From the NCBI GenBank assembly GCA_022561635.1, contig JADFQV010000013.1, positions 1 through 50,342 on the forward strand: a stretch of DNA of 50,342 nucleotides, written 5' to 3'. The notes below the pieces were generated by a model. That model searched no databases, had not been told where the DNA came from, and saw only the letters and a list, made by a program, of their open reading frames with translations. The DNA is from Chloroflexota bacterium (GTDB lineage: Bacteria > Chloroflexota > Dehalococcoidia > SM23-28-2 > RBG-16-64-32). Below are positions 41,999 to 50,342 of the stretch, one piece after another. Each line of letters starts with the position of its first letter. Positions within the stretch are counted from its first letter, which is position 1. The position numbers and the translations under genes were made by a program.

Positions 41999-42721
41999 AT
42001 GGTTAGACCTGAGCAGACTTCCGTCTCCCGCTCCGCCGAGCACCTCCAGGCACAGCTCGGCGTCTCCTTCAAGGACATCGCCAACCTCAAACAGGCCCTT
42101 TACCATCGTTCGTACCTCAACGAGGCAGACGAGGACGTCGAGTCGAACGAGCGCCTCGAATTCCTCGGCGATGCCGTGCTCGGCTTGATCATCTCGGACA
42201 GGCTGTTCAAGGATTACCCGGCGATGACCGAGGGACAGCTGAGCGTCGTGAGGGCGATCCTCGTTCGCTGGGATGCGCTGGCTCACGCCGCCGAACGCAT
42301 CGACCTGGGGCAGTACCTGGTGCTCGGGCGGGGCGAAGAGATGTCCGGCGGGCGGGAGCGTCCGTCGAATCTGGCAGGAGCGCTGGAGGCCCTGATCGGC
42401 GCGGCCTTCATCGACAGCGGGATGGCGCTGGCGAGCAAGATCGTGCTGGAGCAGCTGAAGCCGGAGCTGGACGAGATCCAGGCCAGCGGCTTCACAGTCG
42501 ATAGCAAGTCCGAGCTGCAGCACCTGGCACAGACGCAGTACCACGAGATCCCGCGGTACACACTGGTATCGAGCGAAGGACCGGATCACGCTAAGCTGTT
42601 CACTGTGGAAGTATCGGTGGGTGATCGAGAGATGGGTCGCGGCCAGGGCCGGAACAAGAAGCAGGCGGAGTTGAACGCCGCGCGGCAGGCTCTGGAGACG
42701 CTGGCGGCGACGGGCTCGTAG
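41999..42721 (+). CDS. rnc: Ribonuclease III, with one catalytic Asp replaced by Gly
   Basis: 240 residues. Double-stranded-RNA endonuclease for rRNA and mRNA processing. RNase III domain with NERLEFLGDAVLG at 50-62 (Glu51, Glu54, Asp58 matching E. coli E38, E41, D45), and the second acidic cluster at NLAGALEALIGAAFIDSG. In E. coli this cluster supplies D114 and E117; here E117 is Glu130, but the D114 position is Gly127 (codon GGA at 42377-42379). Double-stranded-RNA-binding domain at about 169-238 (SKSELQHLAQ, GRNKKQAELNAA) is intact. smc follows after six bases. Confidence 0.95.
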   Translation: MVRPEQTSVSRSAEHLQAQLGVSFKDIANLKQALYHRSYLNEADEDVESNERLEFLGDAVLGLIISDRLFKDYPAMTEGQLSVVRAILVRWDALAHAAERIDLGQYLVLGRGEEMSGGRERPSNLAGALEALIGAAFIDSGMALASKIVLEQLKPELDEIQASGFTVDSKSELQHLAQTQYHEIPRYTLVSSEGPDHAKLFTVEVSVGDREMGRGQGRNKKQAELNAARQALETLAATGS

Positions 42722-42727
42722 CACGCC

Positions 42728-45700
42728 GTGTACCTGAAGCGTCTCGATCTCTACGGCTTCAAGAGCTTCGCCTCTCGAACAACGTTCGACTTTGGTCAGG
42801 GCATCACCGCCATCGTTGGCCCCAACGGGTCTGGTAAGTCGAACATCGCCGACGCCCTGCGCTGGGTGCTAGGCGGGCAGTCGAACAAGCTGATCCGGGC
42901 CAAGAAGATGGAAGATGTCATCTTCACCGGCTCGAGCAAACGCTCTCGCTCCGACAAGGCGGAGGTGACGCTGACGCTGGACAACTCCGACGGCTGGCTG
43001 CCGATAGACAGCGAAGAGGTGTCGATCAGGCGTCGAGGCTCCCGCTCCGGTGACAGCGACTACTATCTCAACGGCAAGAAGGCCAAGCTGCGGGACATCC
43101 ACGTCCTGCTGGCCACGGCCAGCGTCAGCCAGAGTTCGTACGCCATCATCGGCCAGGGCCTCGTCGAGAGCGTGCTCAGCCTGCGCCCGGAAGAACGCCG
43201 CGAGATGATTGAGGAGGCGGCGGACATTCAGCGCTACCGGCTGAAGATCGGAGAAGCTGAAGACCGCCTGAAGTCCGCACACGAGAACATCCAGCGTGTG
43301 AAGCTGTTGATCAAGGAGATCGCCCCGCGGTTGCAGCAGCTCGAGCGGCAGGCCACCCGCGCCGGAGAACACGCGCGTCTGTCGCTGAGGCTGAGCCAGA
43401 GCCTGCAGGTGCACTACGAGCAGCGTTGGCGTCACGCAGAGGAGTCGCTGACGGTGGCCCGTGCGGGGCACGATCAGGCGCAGGCCGAGTTCACGCAGTC
43501 GCGCGTGGGCCTGGAGACGCTGCAGAAGGAACTCGACGATCTGACGAAGCAGCTTGATGAGAGCCGCAAAGCCGCCTCGGCCGCGCTCCAGGACAAGGAG
43601 CGTCTGTCGGAAGCGGTGCTTGAGGTCGAGAGCCGCCAGACGATCGCAATCGAACGGCGGACGATCCTTCAGGCGCGGCAGGAAGAGCTGGGCGAGGAGC
43701 TTGCTGGGGCCGAAGCAGAGCGAGAGCGGGCCACGACGTTCGTAGCCTCTGAAGACAGCGAACGCGAACGACTGGAGCGGGAGGTGGCGGCGGCGCGCAA
43801 GGTTCTGGCCGAGCGCCAGGGCGAGCTGACGACAGCGGAACAGGAGCTGCGCGATTCGCACGTCCAGGCCGCCGACGTCGATGCTAAGGCACACCGGCTG
43901 CAGGCGGCCGCCGCGGAGATGAAGGTGCGCATCAACCGGCTGGCAGAGGCCGGCAGGGCACTCGGCAAAGAGGCGTCAGGCCTCGATACGCGGCGCAAGT
44001 CGCTCGTGACGCAGATGGGCGAACTAGTGCGCGTGCTGCGCAGCCTGCGTACGCAGGACGCACAGTTTCTCGCGGAGAACTCGGAGACGGGCGCCCGACG
44101 GCAGAAACTGGATGCAGGCGTGCGCGAGCTGCGCGAGGCGTTGGCAGAGGTGGAGACGGCGCAGCACGCCCGACGCGGCAAGCTGGAGGGGCTGGAGGCG
44201 CGGCTGGCGGTGCTCTCCGCGGCACAGAAGCAAGCAGCCGCCGAGCCGACCGAAGAGGTGATGATCGAAGGCGCAGTGGGCACGATCTTCGATGGCCTAC
44301 GCGTACCGAGAGGCCTTGAGGACGCGATCGCGGCCGTTCTGCAGGAGCACCTGGAGGCCTTCGTCTTCGAGCGCCAGGCCGACGCCATCGCGGCGATCGA
44401 GGGCCTGATGGCGCAGAACGGGGCGCGGGCGCTGACGATACCGATCGACGCGGTCAAGCAGGTCTATCCGCTGACGTTGCTCAAAGAGAAGGGGGTGCTG
44501 GGCGTAGCAGCCAACCTGGTCAAGTTCCCTGCGCGCTACGAGAAGGTGATGAACACGCTGCTCGGGCGGGTCATCGTCGTCCAGGATATCCCGACGGCCG
44601 AGCGGCTGCTGAAGCGACGGCTTGGCACGATCGTTACCGTGGACGGCGTCGTCTTCGATCAGTCCGGCGTTATCTCCGGCGGACGGCACGTCGAGGCCCG
44701 TGGCCTCGTGATCGAATACGAGCGTGACGTGGCCGCGCTGCCCAAGGAGATCGAGCGGATCACGAAGACGGTTGAGACGACCGAAGCGGAAGCCGAAGGC
44801 ATCCGAGAAAAGCTGCGGGCTGCCGAAGGCGCGCTGACGGAGCTGAGCAGCGAGGGCGATCAAACGCTGGACAAGAGGGTTCAGCTGCAGGATTCGGTCG
44901 CAGGGCGCCAGGAGAAGTTGGCGCAGCTGCGAGGCGAGATGCGCAGCCTGATGGCCACGGTCGCCAACGCGCGAGAGCAGCAGGCCTCGTACCGAGCCCA
45001 GGCGGAGACGCTCGAAGAGGAGCGGCAGGCGCTGATAGACGAAGCGAAGGAGGCGGCTGCGACGGCGAAGACTCTGGGCCGCGCCGACGCGATCTTCGCC
45101 GACCGACGGAAGGCCTTCAACAAGAACGTCAATGAGGCGGCCGATGCCCTGGGACACGTCGATGCCGAACTGCGCTCGCTCAGAATGCAGAGAGAGAACG
45201 CCGAAGCAGCGCTGGCGCGAGTCGAGGCTCAGGCCTCGGCCAAGGGCGTACAGCTGAGTGGCATCGAGATGGAGGTCTCGACGCTGGACGAGTCGATCGC
45301 GCGCGACGAGAAAGAGCTGAAGAGTGCGCGAGCGGAGCTGGAGAAACTGCTGGAAGGTCTCCCGAGCCGGGAAGGGACGCATCACCTGGAAGCGCGGGAG
45401 CGAGACCTGAACAGCCAGGTGTTGAGCAGCCAATCGCGACTCTTCGACGCCGAGCGACGGACGCTGGAGGCCGAGGCCGAAGTGCGGAAGTGGGAGACGG
45501 AGACAGAAGTGCTGCGCACGCGCATCGCCGAAGACGGCCTGGTGCTCACAAAGGACGGGGAAGTCCGGCCGGATAAGGCGACTGCCGACGTGCAGCTGCC
45601 GTCCTGGATGGCGGAGGCCGAGGGCGAAGACAAGGGCGAAGGCCGGCGGCCTCCATTGGCCGGCGGTCAGCATGTCGAGCCGGACGCGCTGGCCAAGGAG

Positions 45701-46366
45701 ATCGAGGGGCTGCGCTCGCAGATTCGCGCGCTGGGGCCCGTCAACGTCGAAGCGCTGGGCGACTACGAGTCGCTACGCGAGCGTCACGACTTCCTCGCTG
45801 GCCAGGTTGAGGATCTGGCGGGCGCCGAGCAGTCTCTGAAGCGGGCGATCACAGAGCTGACTGCTCTCATGCAACGCAAGCTGGAGACGACGTTCAAAGA
45901 AGTGGCGAAGGGCTTCGAGTCCTACTTCAAGATGTTCTTCGGAGGAGGTCACGCGCGATTGCGCCTGACCGACCCGAAGCACCCGATGGACTCCGGCGTC
46001 GACATCGAGGCGCGTCCGCCGGGCAAGAGGACGAAGAGCTTGAGTCAGCTTTCCGGCGGCGAGAAGGCGCTGACGTCGGTGTCGCTGCTGTTTGCGCTGC
46101 TGCAGGCGAATCCCTCGCCGTTCTGCGTGCTGGACGAGGTAGACGCCATGCTGGACGAGGCGAACGTCGATCGCTTCGCGAGCGCGATTCACGATATTTC
46201 TCAGCGCACTCAGTTCATCGTGATCACGCACAACCGCCGCACGATAGAGGTCTCCGACAGCATCTACGGCATCTCGATGGCTCCCGACGCCGCGTCGCGC
46301 GTGCTGTCGATGAGGTTGGCCGACGTGCCGGTCGAGGCCGTCAAGAAGCCCGGCTCGCAGAACTAG
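42728..46366 (+). CDS. smc: Chromosome segregation protein SMC
   Basis: 1212 residues, full length. N-terminal ATPase lobe with Walker A GPNGSGKSN at 31-39 and QGLVESVLS, long coiled coil (about 165-500), hinge (about 515-640 with AIAAVLQEHLEAFVFE and GVIFDQSG-like text), returning coil (about 670-960), then a Glu/Gly/Arg-rich loop near 965-985, and the C-terminal lobe with signature LSGGEKALTSVSLLFAL near 1108-1124 and Walker B CVLDEVDAMLDEAN near 1133-1146. GTG start. Condensin core for chromosome organisation. Confidence 0.97.
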   Translation: MYLKRLDLYGFKSFASRTTFDFGQGITAIVGPNGSGKSNIADALRWVLGGQSNKLIRAKKMEDVIFTGSSKRSRSDKAEVTLTLDNSDGWLPIDSEEVSIRRRGSRSGDSDYYLNGKKAKLRDIHVLLATASVSQSSYAIIGQGLVESVLSLRPEERREMIEEAADIQRYRLKIGEAEDRLKSAHENIQRVKLLIKEIAPRLQQLERQATRAGEHARLSLRLSQSLQVHYEQRWRHAEESLTVARAGHDQAQAEFTQSRVGLETLQKELDDLTKQLDESRKAASAALQDKERLSEAVLEVESRQTIAIERRTILQARQEELGEELAGAEAERERATTFVASEDSERERLEREVAAARKVLAERQGELTTAEQELRDSHVQAADVDAKAHRLQAAAAEMKVRINRLAEAGRALGKEASGLDTRRKSLVTQMGELVRVLRSLRTQDAQFLAENSETGARRQKLDAGVRELREALAEVETAQHARRGKLEGLEARLAVLSAAQKQAAAEPTEEVMIEGAVGTIFDGLRVPRGLEDAIAAVLQEHLEAFVFERQADAIAAIEGLMAQNGARALTIPIDAVKQVYPLTLLKEKGVLGVAANLVKFPARYEKVMNTLLGRVIVVQDIPTAERLLKRRLGTIVTVDGVVFDQSGVISGGRHVEARGLVIEYERDVAALPKEIERITKTVETTEAEAEGIREKLRAAEGALTELSSEGDQTLDKRVQLQDSVAGRQEKLAQLRGEMRSLMATVANAREQQASYRAQAETLEEERQALIDEAKEAAATAKTLGRADAIFADRRKAFNKNVNEAADALGHVDAELRSLRMQRENAEAALARVEAQASAKGVQLSGIEMEVSTLDESIARDEKELKSARAELEKLLEGLPSREGTHHLEARERDLNSQVLSSQSRLFDAERRTLEAEAEVRKWETETEVLRTRIAEDGLVLTKDGEVRPDKATADVQLPSWMAEAEGEDKGEGRRPPLAGGQHVEPDALAKEIEGLRSQIRALGPVNVEALGDYESLRERHDFLAGQVEDLAGAEQSLKRAITELTALMQRKLETTFKEVAKGFESYFKMFFGGGHARLRLTDPKHPMDSGVDIEARPPGKRTKSLSQLSGGEKALTSVSLLFALLQANPSPFCVLDEVDAMLDEANVDRFASAIHDISQRTQFIVITHNRRTIEVSDSIYGISMAPDAASRVLSMRLADVPVEAVKKPGSQN

Positions 46367-46423
46367 TAACGTCCGGCGCGTGTAACGGCGCCGGGCCTAA
46401 GGCGATACAATAGGTGGAGACCT

Positions 46424-46801
46424 ATGTCTGCTTCTCCCGTAGTCCTCGCGCTCATATCCGAGCTGATCACCTTCGTCCGCGTGGAAAGCGGCGTGCAGCG
46501 GCTGGGCGGCCAGCTGCGTGCCGCCGAGACAGAGGAGGCGTTTCTGCAGCAGCTGGCGTCGTCCCCGGCTCTTGCTGTGATCGACCTGGGCCAGCAGGGG
46601 CTGGACATCATGGGTCTCGTCGCGGCCTGCCGAGAGGCCCGCGTGCCGGTGCTGGCGTTTGGGCCGCACGTAGACCTTGGCCTCCGGCGCGACGCCGTGA
46701 GGGCCGGTGTGGACTTCGTCTATCCGCGCAGCAAGTTCATGGCCGATCCCACTACCTGCATGCGCGGCGCCATCGCCAGCACTCGCGCGCAGACGACCTG
46801 A
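46424..46801 (+). CDS. Degenerate receiver-like (pseudo-REC) protein
   Basis: 125 residues. The pattern of alternating strands and helices, with ALAVIDL near 52, PVLAFGPHVD near 74 and AGVDFVYPRSKF near 93-104, fits a CheY-like receiver. The Asp in VIDL could be the phosphoacceptor, but the switch Thr/Ser (here FG) and the KP motif (here PRSK) are not conserved, so phosphotransfer is doubtful. GGTGGAG before the ATG and a TACAAT (46406-46411) upstream. Sits between smc and ftsY; no kinase nearby. Confidence 0.65.
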   Translation: MSASPVVLALISELITFVRVESGVQRLGGQLRAAETEEAFLQQLASSPALAVIDLGQQGLDIMGLVAACREARVPVLAFGPHVDLGLRRDAVRAGVDFVYPRSKFMADPTTCMRGAIASTRAQTT

Positions 46802-46862
46802 ACGGCGATCTGCCAGCTGATGCCTGAGCGACTTCTGCTTGTCCTTCGCGAACGCTCGCCCA

Positions 46863-46868
46863 TATCAT
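46863..46868 (+). promoter_or_regulatory. -10 hexamer of a probable leaderless ftsY transcript
   Basis: TATCAT ends seven bases before the ATG at 46876 (four before the in-frame GTG at 46873), which favours the ATG. Confidence 0.45.
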
Positions 46869-46875
46869 CGGGGTG

Positions 46876-47964
46876 ATGGTCAGATTTTTCCGCCGCAAGA
46901 AGGACGACGAAGCAGCCGGCGAACAGGGCGCGCCAGAGGAAGAGGCCGTCGCCGAAGACGGGGCTGAGGAAGCCCGGGAAGCGGCAGCCGCCGCGGTGGC
47001 AACGACTGAGGACGCCCCACCCGAGCGGGACGAAGAAGAGGCAGCTCCTGTCGAAGAGGCGGTCGAGCGGACGCGCAAGACGTGGTTCGGACGCATTGGC
47101 GGCATCTTCAAGCGCGGCCTCGATGACTCGCTCTGGGAGGAGCTGGAGGAGACGCTGATCGCGGCCGACACCGGCGTGCAGACGACGATCCGCATCATTG
47201 AGGACGTGCGGGCGCGCGTGAAGGAAGAATCGATCCGCGACCCGGAGCAGGCCCTTGACGTGCTAAAGGAAGAGATGATCGAAGTGCTGGACGTGGACAC
47301 CGACCGAGGCAAGATATGGGGTCCGGACGGCGACCGGGAACTGCCTGAGGGGATAGCCGTGATCCTCGTCGTCGGCGTGAACGGCACCGGCAAGACCACG
47401 AGCATCGGCAAGATGGCGCACGCCTACAAGGCGCGGGGCAAGAAGGTCGTGCTCGCCGCCGCTGACACGTTTCGTGCCGCCGCGATCGAACAGCTCAAGG
47501 AGTGGGGTGAGCGCGCGGGCGTCGATGTCGTCGCCCACCAGCAGGGCGCCGATCCGGGCGCCGTAGCCTTCGACGCGCTGACGGCGGCCGAGAAGCGCGA
47601 GGCGGACGTTGTAATCATCGACACAGCGGGCCGCCTGCACACGAAGGCGAACCTTATGGAGGAGCTGCGAAAGGTCGATCGTGTGATCCAGCGGAAGATT
47701 CCGGGTGCACCGCACGAGGTGCTCCTGGTACTCGATGCAACCAGCGGCCAGAACGCGATGCAGCAGGCGAAGTACTTCACGGACGCCGTCGGCGTCTCGG
47801 CAGTCCTCCTCGCGAAGCTGGACGGCACAGCCAAAGGCGGAGTCGTCTTCTCGATCTGTGATCAGCTTCGCGTTCCGGTGCGCTTCGTCGGTACCGGCGA
47901 GCGGCCGCAGGATCTGGCTCGGTTCGAGCCGCGGACCTTCGTGCAGGCGCTCTTCGCCGGCTAG
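46876..47964 (+). CDS. ftsY: Signal recognition particle receptor FtsY
   Basis: 362 residues from the ATG at 46876 (363 if the adjoining GTG is used). A basic start ([11 protein letters not shown]), an acidic Ala/Glu-rich A domain (about 10-65), then the NG core: N-domain [19 protein letters not shown]1 [15 protein letters not shown] near 167-181, [15 protein letters not shown]3 DTAGRLHT near 250, and G4 reading AKLDG near 313 in place of the usual TKLDG. Docks SRP-ribosome complexes at the membrane; its RNA partner ffs is 15 kb upstream. Confidence 0.96.
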   Translation: MVRFFRRKKDDEAAGEQGAPEEEAVAEDGAEEAREAAAAAVATTEDAPPERDEEEAAPVEEAVERTRKTWFGRIGGIFKRGLDDSLWEELEETLIAADTGVQTTIRIIEDVRARVKEESIRDPEQALDVLKEEMIEVLDVDTDRGKIWGPDGDRELPEGIAVILVVGVNGTGKTTSIGKMAHAYKARGKKVVLAAADTFRAAAIEQLKEWGERAGVDVVAHQQGADPGAVAFDALTAAEKREADVVIIDTAGRLHTKANLMEELRKVDRVIQRKIPGAPHEVLLVLDATSGQNAMQQAKYFTDAVGVSAVLLAKLDGTAKGGVVFSICDQLRVPVRFVGTGERPQDLARFEPRTFVQALFAG

Positions 47965-48000
47965 CGGCCGAAGAGTGGCCACCGGGCTGCGACTGGTCTG

Positions 48001-48285
48001 CTAGTCGCTGTCGATCGTCGGGGTGTCCTCCGGCTGGACCGGCGTCGCGGGCTCGACGTTGTGAGCGATGGCCGGGGTCTCCGGCGGTTCTTCATCCGGG
48101 TAGTCGCCTTCGTCCGCCTCTTCGCGGGCTTCCTCGCGGCCGTAGAAGAAGACGGCGAGGGTGGCGATGCCGCCGGTGGCAAGGACTGCGGTGATGGTGA
48201 GGTTCAACTGCTGGCCGGTCGCCAGGAAGATGACGAGCATGACGACGCTGAGGCCGGCGACGATGGCAAGTGAGGCAGGGTTCAC
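48001..48285 (-). CDS. Small two-helix membrane protein with acidic tail
   Basis: 94 residues. Two hydrophobic helices (about 6-24 and 29-48) with a short QQLNLT turn, then a Glu/Asp/Pro-rich cytosolic tail from REEAREEADEGD to the end. GTG start at 48283-48285 without Shine-Dalgarno. No family recognised. Converges on ftsY with 36 bases between stops. Confidence 0.65.
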   Translation of the reverse strand: MNPASLAIVAGLSVVMLVIFLATGQQLNLTITAVLATGGIATLAVFFYGREEAREEADEGDYPDEEPPETPAIAHNVEPATPVQPEDTPTIDSD

Positions 48286-48291
48286 CGGGTC

Positions 48292-48297
48292 AATTTA
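48292..48297 (-). promoter_or_regulatory. -10 hexamer of a probable leaderless small-membrane-protein transcript
   Basis: TAAATT on minus, six bases (GACCCG), GTG. Confidence 0.45.
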
Positions 48298-48309
48298 ACA
48301 GGCGCTGGC

Positions 48310-48657
48310 TCAGGCGACCAGCGCGACGCGACCGTCGACGGACACGAAGAGGATGGCTGTGGGCTCCTCTCGCCGGAACAGCACCTCGACGCCGGGATAC
48401 ATTTCCACTTCGTCGATCGCCTTTAGTGTCCACGTGGACTTGCCGAGGCGCACGTCGGCGCGATCGAGCGAGGGCCAGATGAGGAGAAGGATCTCAGCCT
48501 CATGCTCGCGGCTGCGGAGCCGCAGTTCGTAGACAGGTGCCCCGTCGCTACTGTCGCCGGTGGCTTCCTGGTCCGGCACCCGGAACGGTGCCTCCGTCAG
48601 CTCGGCGGCGAGAAGCCGGGCGATGGCCTCCGGCGCCCCCGCGTCTGAGAGGCGCAT
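48310..48657 (-). CDS. Hypothetical protein, beta-rich
   Basis: 115 residues. A helical start (SDAGAPEAIARLLAAELTEAP) and then alternating strands (PVYELRLRS, EAEILLLIWPSLDRADVRLG, TAILFVSVDGRVALVA). No cysteine or His cluster, no membrane segment. Its ATG shares one base with the TAA of the cupin gene (TAATG), so it is coupled to it. No family recognised. Confidence 0.65.
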   Translation of the reverse strand: MRLSDAGAPEAIARLLAAELTEAPFRVPDQEATGDSSDGAPVYELRLRSREHEAEILLLIWPSLDRADVRLGKSTWTLKAIDEVEMYPGVEVLFRREEPTAILFVSVDGRVALVA

Positions 48658-48965
48658 TAGGCCGAGGCCTCGACGCAGGTCACGCCGTCCGGGCCGACGA
48701 CGGCCGCGTGGGTCGTTCCGGGCGGGATGTCCAGGCGATCGCCAGGACGAAGCCGGAAGTCATCGGCGTCCGGCACGACGAACGTGATATCGCCGCGAGC
48801 GCAGTAGAGCACTTTGTGATACGGGTGCGAGTGAGGGCTGTAACGGTCGTGTGGCGCGTTGGACCACCAGCTGGGCGTAAGGCCGGCCTCGGCGAAGAGT
48901 CGTTCGAGCGACCGGCGAGAAGGCGCCTCGTCTTGCGGCCACGTGGTGAGAGTGGGCTGTGGCAT
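48657..48965 (-). CDS. Small cupin-domain protein
   Basis: 102 residues. Cupin motif 1 with HDRYSPHSHPYHKVLYCARGDITF near 39-62 (metal-binding His residues in HSHPYHK) and motif 2 RPGDRLDIPPGTTHAAVVG near 72-90. The pattern of a single cupin barrel with three His fits a metal-dependent binding or isomerase/dioxygenase role; substrate unknown. ATG with no Shine-Dalgarno; TAGACT ends nine bases upstream. Divergent from the citrate synthase gene. Confidence 0.83.
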   Translation of the reverse strand: MPQPTLTTWPQDEAPSRRSLERLFAEAGLTPSWWSNAPHDRYSPHSHPYHKVLYCARGDITFVVPDADDFRLRPGDRLDIPPGTTHAAVVGPDGVTCVEASA

Positions 48966-48974
48966 CTGTTGGGC

Positions 48975-48980
48975 AGTCTA
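48975..48980 (-). promoter_or_regulatory. -10 hexamer of a probable leaderless cupin transcript
   Basis: TAGACT on minus, nine bases, ATG; no Shine-Dalgarno. Confidence 0.4.
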
Positions 48981-49104
48981 GCAGGCCTTCCTCTGCTGTG
49001 GTGAGTCTCCCGGCTGCAGCGGCGTCCCTGTGTCACGTAAGATACAGGTGATGCGTGCCACAGACCGGCGCCGCCCACAACGACGCTCAGATTCAAGGAG
49101 CACG

Positions 49105-50342
49105 ATGGCCAAAGATTCTCTCACTGTTACCGACAACCGGACCGGCCGATCGTATGACATGCCGATCAGCGGAGGCGCCGTGCGCGCCATCGATTTCCGC
49201 GACATCAAGGTCGATGACGACGACTTCGGGCTGCTCGTTTACGATCCCGGTTTCACCAACACGGCTTCCTGCCGCAGCGCCATCACGCGCATCGACGGCG
49301 AGGCCGGCATCCTGGAGTACCGCGGGTACCCGATCGAACAGCTCGCGGAAAAGAGCACTTACCTGGAGACCGCCTATCTTCTGATCCACGGCGAGCTGCC
49401 CACGCAGCGGCAGCTAGACGACTGGAACGAGGAGATCAAGTTCCACACTTATCTCCACGAGAATGCCAAGAAGTTCATGGAGGGCTTTCAGTACGACGCC
49501 CACCCGATGGGGATGCTCGTCGGCACGGTCGCCGGGATGTCGACCTTCTATCGAGATTCGACGGCGGTCATGGACCCAAAATCCCGGCACGACCAGATCG
49601 TTCGCTTGATCGCGAAGATGCCTACGATAGCGGCGTTCGCCTACCGGCACAACCTGGGCAAGCCCTACGTCTATCCAGATAACGAGCTGTCCTACCCGGG
49701 CAACTTTCTCTCGATGCTCTGGAAGATGTCCGAGCCGAAGTACGAACCGGACCCCGTGCTGCAGCGGGCGATGGACGTGCTCTGGATCCTGCACGCGGAC
49801 CACGAGCAGAACTGCAGCACTAACGCGATGCGCTCGGTCGGCAGCTCACACGTCGACCCCTACTCGGCGACGGCTGCCGCAGCGGCGGCACTCTACGGTC
49901 CGCGGCACGGCGGCGCCAACGAAGAAGTGATCAACATGCTCCTGCGCATCGGCGACAAGAGCGCCATTCCGGAATTCCTTAAGGGAGTGCGCGCCGGCGA
50001 CGAACGGCTCATCGGCTTCGGCCACCGCGTCTACAAGAGCTACGACCCGCGCGCCCGGATTATCAAGCAGACGGCCGATGAAGTATTCGACCTTGTCGGC
50101 CACAACCAGCTCTTGGACATCGCCCTCGAGCTTGAGCGCATCGCTCTTGAGGACGAGTACTTCATCGAGCACAAGCTCTACCCCAACGTCGACTTCTACT
50201 CGGGGATCATCTACCAGGCGCTTGGCTTCCCGGTCGGAATGTTCCCCGTGCTCTTCGCGATCCCGCGGACGTCCGGCTGGCTGGCGCAGTGGGTCGAGAT
50301 GCTGACCGACGAAGATCAGCGCATCGCCCGTCCGAGGCAGAT
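49105..50342 (+). CDS. gltA: Citrate synthase, N-terminal part (runs off the window)
   Basis: About 412 codons visible of an expected roughly 430. Condenses acetyl-CoA and oxaloacetate at the entry of the citric acid cycle. Seen: N-terminal VYDPGFTNTASCRSAITRIDG, YRGYPIEQLAE, ILHADHEQNCST (first active-site His), the GPRHGGANE loop (second His), FGHRVYKSYDPRA, and VDFYSGIIY (the catalytic Asp). The sequence is cut just after RIARPRQ, the last conserved C-terminal segment. ATG with AAGGAG four bases upstream, so this gene has a normal leader. No clear -35/-10 pair is seen in the 139-base gap to the cupin gene (TAAGAT at 49038-49043 is only a weak candidate). Confidence 0.96.
   Translation, partial: MAKDSLTVTDNRTGRSYDMPISGGAVRAIDFRDIKVDDDDFGLLVYDPGFTNTASCRSAITRIDGEAGILEYRGYPIEQLAEKSTYLETAYLLIHGELPTQRQLDDWNEEIKFHTYLHENAKKFMEGFQYDAHPMGMLVGTVAGMSTFYRDSTAVMDPKSRHDQIVRLIAKMPTIAAFAYRHNLGKPYVYPDNELSYPGNFLSMLWKMSEPKYEPDPVLQRAMDVLWILHADHEQNCSTNAMRSVGSSHVDPYSATAAAAAALYGPRHGGANEEVINMLLRIGDKSAIPEFLKGVRAGDERLIGFGHRVYKSYDPRARIIKQTADEVFDLVGHNQLLDIALELERIALEDEYFIEHKLYPNVDFYSGIIYQALGFPVGMFPVLFAIPRTSGWLAQWVEMLTDEDQRIARPRQ

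Noticed and set aside
44297-45673. 458-codon minus open frame inside smc; similar ones at 5061-6635, 12177-13373, 34890-36050 and 8471-9676
   Set aside because: All lie opposite recognised genes, show mirror-image codon bias and no motif.

Overview
This window is ordinary high-GC bacterial chromosome, densely packed with housekeeping genes on both strands. I see no insertion sequence, prophage, CRISPR array or restriction/defence island. The best guess for the host is a Chloroflexota (Dehalococcoidia-like) bacterium. The reasons are a large, Alu-domain-bearing SRP RNA, a threonine T-box of the transcription-terminator type, a short TGS-less ThrS, a DinG with an N-terminal exonuclease domain, and an LLM/carboxymuconolactone-decarboxylase catabolic cluster. 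An MshD-like tandem acetyltransferase is the one actinobacterial-looking note. The phylum is an inference; no 16S gene or other decisive marker is in the window.

Layout. 1-7310: 5' part of uvrC (minus), an mshD-like gene (minus), an alpha/beta hydrolase and a full-length lhr helicase. 7414-13433: a one-direction catabolic-looking cluster (nitronate monooxygenase family, zinc-type dehydrogenase, hotdog thioesterase, CMD protein, LLM flavin monooxygenase, TetR regulator, Gfo/Idh oxidoreductase). 13556-16431: orphan Flp pilin, moeA, a stand-alone Lrp/AsnC effector domain and an aldo/keto reductase. 16445-24425: translation genes. pheS-pheT on plus face a minus-strand unit that reads tRNA-Val, threonine T-box, two small membrane proteins, thrS, a small Cys protein, infC, rpmI, rplT. 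24629-28923: tRNA-Lys, tRNA-Leu, two Opp/Dpp ATPases and lepA. 29019-31871: a Pro/Glu-rich protein facing the galU / unknown / fabI operon. 31995-35735: SRP RNA, a YabE-like G5/3D cell-wall protein, rsmA, ispE and a PHP phosphoesterase. 35784-40394: dinG, a GNAT, an M20 peptidase. 40391-41859: a C4HC3 zinc-finger protein and a CCA/poly(A) polymerase-family gene. 41999-47964: rnc, smc, a pseudo-receiver protein and ftsY. 48001-50342: three small minus-strand genes (membrane, unknown, cupin) and the 5' part of a citrate synthase gene.

How it works together. The window is mostly translation and secretion machinery (PheRS, ThrRS, IF3, L35, L20, EF4, SRP RNA, FtsY, RsmA), RNA/DNA maintenance (UvrC, Lhr, DinG, RNase III, SMC, CCA enzyme) and envelope precursors (FabI, IspE, UDP-glucose). 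The most informative signals are regulatory. At least eleven genes have a TANNNT -10 hexamer ending 6-9 bases before the start codon and no Shine-Dalgarno, the signature of leaderless mRNAs. A Thr T-box sits directly behind a tRNA-Val gene that carries the only visible promoter. infC appears to start with the rare codon ATC. Three of five convergent gene pairs share one CTAG as both stop codons. Two housekeeping enzymes (RNase III, DinG) seem to lack a conserved metal-ligand residue. I did not find a convincing wholly new multi-gene system.
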